The notes below the pieces were generated by a model. That model saw only the letters and a list, made by a program, of their open reading frames with translations. It was not told the DNA's origin and ran no database searches. DNA of 64,000 bases. Origin: Auricularia sp. M13 (taxonomy: Eukaryota; Basidiomycota; Agaricomycetes; Auriculariales; Auriculariaceae). Shown piece by piece: positions 11,061 through 18,519 of the stretch. How positions within the stretch are numbered: position 1 is the stretch's first letter; the number at the start of each line of letters is the position of its first letter. Location: the NCBI GenBank assembly GCA_037042915.1, contig CM073197.1:4030001-4094000 (forward strand), written 5' to 3'. The position numbers and the translations under genes were made by a program.

Positions 11061-11963
11061 GAGTAGGTAATTAAGGCAGTATCTAAAACTGAGTGCAGTG
11101 GTAGTAATTAAAGCTCTGGGTATACGGAGGCAGCAGGGTACAGAGGCAGCAGCGTCTGTACCCAGTGATGGCTTTTATTTTCGAGCTTTCCAGTGGGTTC
11201 TTGGGTCAGCTCAGTCAGAGCCACACAGCCTGGCAGGATAAGCCAAGACTCTGACAGAACTGAGCTGCCCGAGCAACTCTGGTCGGTCTGATCGGCTCTG
11301 ACCGTGCTGGCCAAGCTGTTCAGCCGCGTCAGGCTTATCGTCGTTGACAGAACCTTGGCTTATGCTGTCAAGGTATCGGGCCTCTGGCCGGCTGACCGAC
11401 TCTGACCGGGTATGATGCTGCCCGATCGGGGGCTTGCAACTTTTGCGACATCTGTCGGTGCGCGCATATGTCCGGCCAAACATTGGCAAACACGAGGTAC
11501 GAGTGTCTGCCAGTGGCCGCGCGCACCGTACGAGGGCCTGATCATCCAGGCTAACACTGTATTAGTTATTCGAGACAATTTATCCAGCTCGGTGTTTGGT
11601 CCGTATTTGGCCGATCCTTGTGCTGCTTCCACCACTAGCGGATTCATACAGTATCCTAAGAGCTTGGCCACTGTAGCCCTCCGATCCCTTGCTGTCTCAG
11701 ATGAACTGCACGGTCTGGCGGCGATGCTGTCTGCGCAGTCGAGCCTGTCACCGGAGCTGTCAACGACGAAAGTCTGCCAGAGGTCCGATTAACTCGCGAC
11801 TGACAGCCATCTGGGTCCGCTACAGACGGAAATTGGATTGCTGCGTGGAGCTGCAGGCGCGTATGTAATAATCGCAGCCCAGCTTCGTACACGTCCAGTC
11901 GATGATCCAAGTCCCAGCACTCTGCACCGATAAATACAGTATACCCAGACCCAGACCGCGTCT
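11061..11963. other. Intergenic, no gene seen
   Basis: About 900 bases with only short overlapping frames on both strands and no domain or splice pattern I could support. Rich in CTGACC/TCTGACCG words but not organised into a clear repeat. Confidence 0.5.
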
Positions 11964-12518
11964 TCAATGCGAGCCATCGCAGAGACTGCGGACCCCCGAT
12001 CTCTCCTTCCGCTCCTGCCGCTTACGCGCCCTCCTCCGGTTCTCCAGCATTTCGTTGTAGTCGACCACGGCGGGTGTGCCCTGGATGGCCTCCGCATGGC
12101 GACGCTCGCAGTCCTCGGACGCCGCCCAATGTATCTCGCGGCCGTCCCGCCGCTTGAAGGTGCGGTTGCATCCCAAGCATATCGCGCGCTGCCGCCGCCC
12201 GCCGGACTCGATCCACCTGCTCGCTGCGCTCGCGATATCCAAGGGTGCGGACACCACTTGCGACCCGGTGACTCCTGGTCGACGGTGCTTGCGCTTTGGG
12301 CGAGACTCTCCTGGCGTTGGTACGCTAGGCGTTGCCTCGGCAGTCGGAGGCGCCAGAAGCGAGCTGAACGGCGGCAGGCGGGGGTAGACGGCGCATATGC
12401 CCGCCTCTGTCGTCTCAGACTTGGGCGCCGGCGCGGGTTCCTCGCCGAGTCCCTGGCGTCCCCCGAACACGGCAGCGAAGGAGGGGAGAGCGAGCTCTGG
12501 CCGCCGTGTGACGAACAT
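11964..12518 (-). CDS. Small C2HC/C2H2-like zinc-finger protein
   Basis: Single-exon frame of 184 residues from the chosen start (Met at 12518); the frame stays open to another Met at 12599. The inner start is preferred because a TATA-like TTAAAAAG lies near 12,627, leaving a short leader, and because it opens on MFVTRRPELALPSFAAVFG, a usual N-terminus for such proteins. The middle is Pro/Ser-rich with a basic patch (RPKRKHRR). The C-terminal third carries CLGCNRTFKRRDGREIH followed by WAASEDC, a CX2CX12HX6C finger like the C-terminal fingers of small basidiomycete zinc-finger proteins, then a strongly basic helix (NRRRARKRQERKERS). A nuclear, DNA-binding role is inferred. Confidence 0.6.
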   Translation of the reverse strand: MFVTRRPELALPSFAAVFGGRQGLGEEPAPAPKSETTEAGICAVYPRLPPFSSLLAPPTAEATPSVPTPGESRPKRKHRRPGVTGSQVVSAPLDIASAASRWIESGGRRQRAICLGCNRTFKRRDGREIHWAASEDCERRHAEAIQGTPAVVDYNEMLENRRRARKRQERKERSGVRSLCDGSH

Positions 12519-12599
12519 TCTCGAGTTGGCAGCCTGATGCAGCAACGTTCGCGGGGCACCGTGACCGTGCTGCATCTGGCCGGGGAGAAAGTTGCGCAA

Positions 12600-13427
12600 C
12601 GGCCAAAACCGAGGCGCGAGCCCTTTTTAACTCTTCTCCGCTATGCGACGATCCTTGACTTCTGCAGGTGGCGAATTTGGGGACGTCATAGGATCTTCGG
12701 CATTCGATCTGGCTCCGAACAGCATACATGAAGTGTACATGGTGGTGAGCAAGATTACTCTTAGGCACGGATACACAATCTTAATTCTCTCAGAGCCGCC
12801 AAATATACCCCATGCCATATGCCAACTGCGTAATCGCGTGCGCCATGTTCGCGGTGTCGGTCGTGTAGGTTAGAAATGGTCGTTCGCCGTACCGCTGAAC
12901 GTCCTATATAGCGGGACGGCGCCGCATCCTGGCTGCGCGATGATGTACCCAGCGATGCCCTAACCGACCCGGCGAGCCTGCGGTCTGAGCCGTCCTCGTG
13001 AGCACACCTCAGCCTGAGGGCCAACAGCGACACACGAGGCTGTCCGACCCGAGAGCGAGAATGACATTGAGGAGGAGGCGAAGCATTGCTGGTGTAGCTA
13101 GTTCGATGCTTTTCTGGCGTCCTTCCAAGCAATATTTATGCAAACTGGCAAGTGCTCCCGTCAAAGCGCCTGCTAAGATGGTCTCGGTCCATCTCGTTCA
13201 TTGAGACCTTGGTCAGGTCCTGTTACATCTCTACGTACATGAGCGTCTACATCATGAGACCAGATACCACATTCGGCACAAGTAACAGTAGTTACAGTAC
13301 TCGTCGGGGGTTAGCGGACAGCGGATGTACAGCCCCTAGCCAATATCAATTGCGACTACGAATCCATGCTTCACCTCTCCGTAAGTCCTCAAAAACCCAG
13401 TACTTCATGAAGATTCGCACGCACGCC
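12600..13427. other. Intergenic, no gene seen
   Basis: Shared upstream region of the zinc-finger gene and downstream region of the first DUF5648 gene. Overlapping frames of 60-125 residues occur on both strands but none has a domain, signal peptide or consistent codon use. Confidence 0.45.
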
Positions 13428-14090
13428 TCACGGGCTGCACGGCTGAATGTCGCACGTCGGCCACACCCACGCAGCGATGCCCTCATACACATACTTCCCC
13501 GAAGCAATGGCACTATCGCGCTCCGCCTCGTCGATCGTGTAGAAATGGTCGACCGTGCTGAACGCTCCGCCGTGGTAGAGTCGGAACAGCGGCCAGCTCG
13601 CGCAATCCGGTGCCGCCTGGACCCATCCGAGGATGTCCTGGTCGTCGTACGCCCCGGTCGCCAGCGCCGCATCGCGCTCCGCGACGTCTATGGTGTAGAA
13701 ATGGTCCCCGCTGGCCCTGTTCAAGAGTCGGTAGAAGCGGACGAGCGTCGTGTTGGACTGGCGCGGGCCCGCGAAGACGCGGCAGCAGTCCTTCTCGCGC
13801 TTGTAGTTCACGCGGGAGTTGCTGATTTCGTCGAGGCTGCGGGTGTAGAAGTGGTCCGTGTTGTACGTCTCGCTGGCCACCGCGCGGTAGACCACCGCGG
13901 GGTTTCCGGTGCAGAAGCCTATGTTGCGCTTGGCCGTTGCAGGCTGTCAAAGCGCGTCGGGCGTCTCAGTCGATCGTGAATTCTGCGGTTACACCGAGAG
14001 GCGTACCAATTCTCCGACTGCCCCACGGAAGGCAAGGGCGGCTGCGGCGTGAGCAGCTGCGAGAGTAGCGATGAGCTGGAAGAAAAGCAT
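13428..14090 (-). CDS. Secreted DUF5648 repeat protein, copy A
   Basis: Two exons, 14090-14007 and 13943-13428, joined by a 63-nt GTACGC...CAG intron in phase 0, give 199 residues. Exon 1 is the signal peptide (MLFFQLIATLAAAHAAAALA). The mature part has three repeats with the DUF5648 signature: Y(R)xY...TDHFYT, FYRL..GDHFYTID.AERDAA, and LFRLYHGG...DHFYTIDEAERD, each followed by an aromatic-rich YEGIAAWV-like strand. The function of the family is unknown; it occurs in bacteria and fungi, often extracellular. Copy B lies 0.56 kb upstream in the same orientation with the same exon structure, so the pair arose by tandem duplication that included promoter DNA. Confidence 0.85.
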
Positions 14091-14091
14091 C

Positions 14092-14116
14092 GTTGGTGGT
14101 GGTGGTGGTGGTGGGG
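14092..14116 (-). repeat. (ACC)n microsatellite in the 5' leader of copy A
   Basis: A GGT/ACC trinucleotide run lies between the TATA box and the start codon of DUF5648 copy A. It is absent from the leader of copy B. Confidence 0.75.
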
Positions 14117-14148
14117 GACGAATCCTGGAGTGTGGATATGATTACCCT

Positions 14149-14191
14149 CTTTTTATGTTTCATAACGATGATATCTGTGCCTTGAGGCACA
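14149..14191 (-). promoter_or_regulatory. Promoter of DUF5648 copy A: TATA box and palindromic site
   Basis: On the minus strand an ATAAAAAG TATA box (14156-14149) lies ~60 nt before the start codon. Twenty bases further upstream is TGTGCCTTGAGGCACA (14176-14191), two 7-nt inverted arms around TG. The identical site precedes copy B, so it is a candidate activator site. Confidence 0.6.
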
Positions 14192-14377
14192 ATGAAATCC
14201 TTCGCTGCGCATCGTCGAGCGATCTCCACGTGCAGGCGTGGCCGTTACAGTGGCCGTCGTGGGCGCGAGTGCGGCTTTAACAAGTTGTAGAGCCCACAGA
14301 ACCGTATCTGATCTCTGAATCGGGGCGTGCACCGTGCTGTCGGGCATGAATCGTTAGAGAAATCCAGAGACAGCGCA

Positions 14378-14455
14378 AGACGCGAAAGACAAGCGCAAAC
14401 TCCGCTACTGCGGCTTGTCCTCTTAACAATTTTCGCTTTGAGCCGCCGTTCGGTT
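14378..14455. repeat. Dispersed repeat, copy 1
   Basis: A stretch starting GACGCGAAAGAC and running through AATTTTCGCTTTGAGC is recognisably related (roughly 70 percent by eye) to 16,063-16,129. Nature unknown. Confidence 0.4.
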
Positions 14456-14651
14456 GAGCCGTAGAGCCCACCCGCCGTTTCCCATCACACCCGAGCATGC
14501 CACTTCCGTAGACTCAGCGAGTATTCTACAGTAGCTACTTCCTGGTCGTCGTCTCCGGTGTTGACTTGCATTGGTTGCACACTGCCTCACGCCCGCCTGA
14601 AAGTTGGGGAGTAAATTGGGATGCGGCAGGCAACAATGACGTTCATGAATC

Positions 14652-15309
14652 TCAGCACGGCTGAATGTCGCACGTTGGCCACACCCATGCCGCAATGCCC
14701 TCGTACGTGTACCTCCCCGTCGCAATCGCGGTATCCCTCTCCGCGGCGTCGATCGTGTAGAAATGATCGAACGTCGTGAACGCGTCGCCACGGTACAGCC
14801 GAAAGAGCGGCCAGCTCACGCACCCCGGCTCCGTCATGACATATCCGAGGATGCCCTCGTCTCTGAACTGCCCCGTCGCTAGAGCCGCGTCGCGCTCCGC
14901 CTCGTCTATGGTGTAGAAGTGGTCCCAATGCACCTTGTTGTACAGGCGGTAGAACTTGACGACGGGCGCGTCGGTCTGGCGCGGTCCACCGAAAACGCGG
15001 CAGCAGTCCTTTTCGCGGTGGTACTGGGGTCGTGCGTCGTCGATCTCGTACGGGCTGGTGGTGTAGAGGTGGTCGGTGTTGTAGGTTTCGTTGCTGTACG
15101 CGCGGTAGACGAGCTGTGGGGTTCCGATGCAGAAGCCGACCTGCTCGACGGTCACCGGCTAAGGTAGGCAGTGGTAGTCTCAGCTAGGGGTGAAGCACGC
15201 TATTGAGGGAGAGCTGTGGGCGTACCAGTTCGCCAACAGCTCCGCGGAATGCGAGGGCGGCAACGACGTGGGCAGCAGCGAGCGTCGCGGCTAGCTTGAA
15301 GAAAAGCAT
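14652..15309 (-). CDS. Secreted DUF5648 repeat protein, copy B
   Basis: Two exons, 15309-15226 and 15158-14652, with a GTACGC...TTAG intron of 67 nt in phase 0; 196 residues. The signal peptide MLFFKLAATLAAAHVVAALA matches copy A almost residue for residue. The mature chain has the same three HxYT repeats (TDHLYT, WDHFYTIDEAERDAA, FDHFYTIDAAERDTA) and ends CDIQPC. Conserved cysteines (GFCIG, KDCC, PGC, TCDIQPC) occur in both copies and fit an extracellular, disulphide-bonded protein. Identical intron position and phase support tandem duplication. Function unknown. Confidence 0.85.
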
Positions 15310-15350
15310 CTCCGGTGGAGGCACGCGAATTCCTGAGTGGTAATCGTACA

Positions 15351-15386
15351 CTTCTTATACAGGTAATATCTGTGCCTTGAGGCACA
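15351..15386 (-). promoter_or_regulatory. Promoter of DUF5648 copy B: TATA box and palindromic site
   Basis: Minus-strand TATAAGAAG (15359-15351) lies ~45 nt before the start codon, with the same TGTGCCTTGAGGCACA palindrome directly upstream (15371-15386). Similarity to copy A continues for another ~170 nt upstream but is much weaker than in this block. Confidence 0.6.
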
Positions 15387-15389
15387 ATC

Positions 15390-16185
15390 CCCCGCTGCGC
15401 ATCAAGCGGTCTTCAGCTGCGGGCGCCGTTACGGCGGCCTTTGGCGGCGTGGGTGCGGACGACTCTGCAGAGTCACAAGAGACATCATTTTCAAGCGCAA
15501 GGCGTGCTCCGTGCTCAGCGTGGAAAATTCAAAGCCGGTATATGAGGACTGTGAGGCCAAGAACGCGAAGCAGGCCGAGAGAGGGACATGTTAGGTAGGA
15601 CACATCCGTCAGGGATATCGGACACTCAGCCCTACAATTAAAGGGTTTCGAGTACAGTCGGGGCTGCCAATAGTCTAATCCAGGATACATGGGGGGAAGG
15701 CACCTGGCGTCGAATAGACAGTGGTCGTGGAGTGAAAGCGCGTATTTTAACCCGGATCAAGTCGTCAGGTAGGAGATGGCCTGGAGCATATGCGAGCTCG
15801 CATTTTTCACCATGTGTTCGTCATAAAGAGTGCATTTCTGAAGCAGTAAGAGCAGAAAAGCGGCTTGAGCGAAGCTCGGTGTGTGCCTGCGGCGCTGCGC
15901 CATGGCGCCGAGCCACGAGCGCCCGGCAAGCAAAGGAAAGAGCGAACGAGAAATGGAGCGAATGCAAATTTATCAAGCGTAGGATAGCCTCTATCAACGG
16001 TTTGGAGGAGAGCCAGCCTGAGCGCCGTGACAAGGTTAGAACTGGAATGATCATGAAGTTTGAAGACGCGAGAGCAAACTCCGACTCCGCAACTTGGCCT
16101 CTTGACATTTTTCGCTCTCAGTCTTCGGTCCATTGTACCGCAGGGACCGCCGTCGGTCCTTTCACATCACTATTTCATGCCCATG
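15390..16185. other. Intergenic with a dispersed repeat
   Basis: No supportable gene. A 164-residue plus-strand frame at 15,732-16,226 has no domain and runs into the snoRNA-host region. Bases 16,063-16,129 are the second copy of the repeat at 14,378. The promoter of the snoRNA host gene should lie here, but no convincing TATA box was seen. Confidence 0.4.
16063..16129. repeat. Dispersed repeat, copy 2
   Basis: Related to 14,378-14,455 in the order GACGCGAGAGCAAACTCCG ... CCTCTTGACATTTTTCGCTC. Same orientation, about 1.7 kb apart. Confidence 0.4.
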
Positions 16186-16384
16186 GTGAGTTTATTAGCC
16201 GCTTTCCGGCTGGTTTTAAGTCCTGACTCGCCTGAAGTCGTGATCTCAAGAGTGCGCAGCTCCTTGCTGACCATAACGTTACCGACATATCGCTCCCGCC
16301 ATAGTGGTCACTGAGGAGTCAGGATAATAAGATAATGTGAGTATATTATCTGCTATTCTTTTTTTTTCCCACTTCATGTCCCCT

Positions 16385-16464
16385 ACACGATGAGAAAAAT
16401 TTCACAACTCAGCTCACTACGACGCCGAAAGCGAAATGAATGGAATGATACTATTTTCTGACCT
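16385..16464 (+). ncRNA. Box C/D snoRNA 1
   Basis: Intron 1 of the array. Box C variant ACGATGA (16387-16393) and box D CTGA (16458-16461), 80 nt. The stretch before box D (ACTATTTT) resembles snoRNAs 3, 5 and 8, but the rest has diverged. Internal boxes are unclear and no rRNA target was recognised. Confidence 0.55.
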
Positions 16465-16647
16465 CCTTTCCTCCCTAAACCCCTTCCATCCTTATTTGAA
16501 CGCTTTCTAAAGCTCATATTTCTACAGACAGCTGGTCACGACGTTCCACAATTCGCCAGTGCACTTCCAAACCGTCTGGATATCTACCGTACGGAGCGTT
16601 GTACTCAGTTCGCCGATACCTGTGAGTATCTTCACTGTTTATCCCTT

Positions 16648-16736
16648 TACACGATGAACACCATATCACATTCACTAATATCGTTCTGAACATGCACTGC
16701 GCACTGTTGTTGAGTATTCTTCTGCAATTCTGACCC
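16648..16736 (+). ncRNA. Box C/D snoRNA 2, U96-like (5.8S rRNA guide)
   Basis: Box C ACGATGA (16651-16657), D' CTGA (16686-16689), C' TGTTGA, box D CTGA (16730-16733). The element before box D, TTCTGCAATT plus the C of box D, is complementary over 11 nt to 5.8S rRNA GAATTGCAGAA. By the D+5 rule the paired base is the G that equals human 5.8S G75, the known U96 target. The D' element was not matched. Confidence 0.75.
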
Positions 16737-16882
16737 TCCACTTTCCACTCGTACTCTTCGTCTCCCGCATGATACTAATCTTCGTCCGGATTCGTTGTCA
16801 ATAGTGGGCAAGTGTTAATACTCGTCTCCGGAAGCCATTGCGCCTTTGTGAGTCGTCACTCTTTGCATTCCACTTCATACCT

Positions 16883-16973
16883 TCCATGATGAGCACTTTT
16901 TATTCAAGCTCAACAATCTGAGGCGCGCTCGACGCCGCCGGTGTTGATCCATTCTTCTTCTATTTTCTGACCT
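16883..16973 (+). ncRNA. Box C/D snoRNA 3 (25S rRNA guide, type A)
   Basis: Consensus box C ATGATGA (16886-16892), D' CTGA (16918-16921), C' TGTTGAT, box D CTGA (16967-16970). The D' guide TCAAGCTCAACA (16904-16915) is the exact complement of TGTTGAGCTTGA, a universally conserved 25S/28S segment just 3' of the peptidyl-transferase entrance sequence GACCC. Predicted target: the second U of that segment, by the D'+5 rule. The D guide was not matched. Confidence 0.75.
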
Positions 16974-17122
16974 TCCATATCATCCTGTCCGATATCTCCG
17001 CTCATGCTGACGCTGTCCTAGGCCAAAGTGCAAGCCACAGCTCGAGGCGCAACCGAACCTTGGCTTTGCTCGCTCCAGTGAGTCTTTGGTTTCCGTATCC
17101 CAGCGTGGCCTGCGCGCCCCTT

Positions 17123-17201
17123 CGAGTGATGTATACACGTATTCAGAATCGCTCTGAAAGCGCCTCGCGCACAGCTGTGGAATCATTTACAATTCTGACC
17201 C
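17123..17201 (+). ncRNA. Box C/D snoRNA 4 (decayed U96-like, type B)
   Basis: Box C variant GTGATGT (17126-17132), D' CTGA (17153-17156), box D CTGA (17195-17198). The D' element TATTCAGAATCGCT is identical to that of snoRNA 6. The D element reads ATTTACAATT instead of CTTCTGCAATT, so the 5.8S pairing seen in snoRNAs 2 and 6 is lost. Confidence 0.6.
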
Positions 17202-17333
17202 TCCCATTTCCCAACGCCGTGCTCGTTGTCACTTTCCGGACCTTACTGATACGAGTTCAGCAGAGCCTGATCATCGATTGGCCTTCGCCGTCTGACATTT
17301 CAGCCCTGTGAGTATCCCTGCCAGTTCCCACTT

Positions 17334-17424
17334 TCTACGATGAGCACTCTTCATTCAAGCTCAACAATCTGAGGCGCGCTCGTCGCACCGCTGTTGATCC
17401 ACTCTTCTTCTATTTTTCTGATCT
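17334..17424 (+). ncRNA. Box C/D snoRNA 5 (25S rRNA guide, type A)
   Basis: Box C ACGATGA (17337-17343), D' CTGA (17369-17372), C' TGTTGAT, box D CTGA (17418-17421). Guide TCAAGCTCAACA is unchanged from snoRNA 3, while flanking bases differ. Confidence 0.75.
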
Positions 17425-17632
17425 TTTTAGCTTGCGTCCATCCGCTCGTTGCTGACGTCGTTGTCTTCATCCAGACCCGTCTAATCGTCGCGACCGCGCG
17501 TCGCGTGGCCGAAACTCTTCGTACATAAATTCTGCGAAGGAGACTGGCAGAAAGTGGGCTCGCTCACATGTAAGCATCTATCTAGTAGACTTCCCCGTCC
17601 AGCTTCCTCGCAGCACTCTTGTAAAAGAGTCT

Positions 17633-17719
17633 TGAGTGATGAATACCATATCACATATTCAGAATCGCTCTGAACGTGCCCCGCGCACAGTGTAGATTCT
17701 TCTTCTGCAATTCTGATCC
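17633..17719 (+). ncRNA. Box C/D snoRNA 6, U96-like (5.8S rRNA guide, type B)
   Basis: Perfect box C GTGATGA (17636-17642), D' CTGA (17670-17673), box D CTGA (17713-17716). The D guide TTCTGCAATT (17703-17712) repeats the 5.8S complementarity of snoRNA 2. Best-preserved B-type member. Confidence 0.78.
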
Positions 17720-17858
17720 CATGCGTCCTTTACCGCTCCTAATCTCTCTCTTGCGAATGGCTAGTTGCTCACGCGAACGCAGTACATGGCAGTGAAGACA
17801 AGCAAATGCAGTTGTGGCACAATTTAACACTGTGAGTAGGCCAGCCTTGACGTTTTTT

Positions 17859-17947
17859 TTTGTGATGTGCATGCATATCGTCTCGTGTCTTATGAGGGGC
17901 GCGCTCTGCGCTGACGTTGATTCATTCATTTCCTATGCATCTGATCC
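17859..17947 (+). ncRNA. Box C/D snoRNA 7 (divergent)
   Basis: Box C variant GTGATGT (17862-17868) and box D CTGA (17941-17944). The middle keeps GAGGGGCGCGCTC and GTTGATTC remnants of type A, but the D' box and 25S guide are gone. A possible new guide CATTTCCTATGCAT was not matched. Confidence 0.5.
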
Positions 17948-18128
17948 TTTGCTTGCCCTCGTACGTTCTTTCGCTGACTTTGTCTTCCTCCTGCAGGCAT
18001 GACTGATAATTGAGCCCGGCGAGCCGCGGTCAAGAGGACTGAAACCTGCGGAAATAAGCCGCTATCCACTTGCTTTCATGTGGCCCATTTGCTATCCGCG
18101 ACGTGAGTGTCGTAGCCCTGTCTGTCGT

Positions 18129-18217
18129 TTCGTGATGAGCCCTCTCATTCAAGCTCAACAATCTGAGGCGCGGTCCGCTTGTCGACGTTGAATTACTCTT
18201 CTTCTATTTTCTCACTT
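18129..18217 (+). ncRNA. Box C/D snoRNA 8 (25S rRNA guide, type A)
   Basis: Perfect box C GTGATGA (18132-18138), D' CTGA (18163-18166), guide TCAAGCTCAACA (18149-18160) identical to snoRNAs 3 and 5. The terminal box reads CTCA (18211-18214) rather than CTGA, so accumulation may be impaired. Confidence 0.65.
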
Positions 18218-18410
18218 CCACTTTTGTATCGAGTTCCGCGACATTTCCGTGCTGACGTCCTGTCCAGAGACTCGAAGCCACGTCCCTGGATAACGAGGCA
18301 CTTGGACGCGATCAAACGCGACGTCGTTGTCCACCCGTTATACATCGCGGGCCGCCGACTGGCTCACGACAACGTCCCCATCCGCTCCCCCCCTTTCTGT
18401 GCAAACGCCC

Positions 18411-18419
18411 TATATAAAC
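18411..18419 (+). promoter_or_regulatory. TATA box of the HAM1-like gene
   Basis: TATATAAAC lies 109 nt before the start codon, followed by a pyrimidine-rich leader. It separates this gene from the snoRNA host upstream. Confidence 0.7.
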
Positions 18420-18519
18420 CTCCCGCCCGTCCTCCCCTGTCTCCTGTTTCTTCATACCAGTCCACCCTAGACGCAACACACCGCGCAGTACCACGCTACC
18501 ACACCCACCCGCAACGACG

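Larger units (their letters stand above)
16186..18300 (+). ncRNA. Noncoding host gene for eight intronic box C/D snoRNAs
   Basis: Eight successive introns, each starting GTGAGT (once GTAAGC) and ending in CAG/TAG after a CTGAC/CTAAT branch site: 16337-16527, 16622-16804, 16848-17021, 17078-17260, 17308-17474, 17570-17764, 17832-17996, 18103-18267. They are 165-195 nt, three times the usual intron length here, and each holds one box C/D snoRNA placed 48-71 nt before its 3' splice site. Exons between them are 43-106 nt, do not resemble each other, and the 106-nt exon has stops in all frames, so the spliced RNA looks noncoding, as in UHG/GAS5-type hosts. A possible extra first intron (16186-16322) has no evident snoRNA. 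It could instead be the 5' leader of the HAM1-like gene, but that gene has its own TATA box. Confidence 0.8.

Noticed and set aside
15732-16226. 164-residue plus-strand frame
   Set aside because: No domain or signal, biased composition, and it overlaps the dispersed repeat and the start of the snoRNA host.
16337-18267. Reading the regular spacing as a satellite or CRISPR-like array
   Set aside because: Each unit has splice ends, a branch site and C/D boxes; unit lengths vary and guides match rRNA, so snoRNA introns explain it better.
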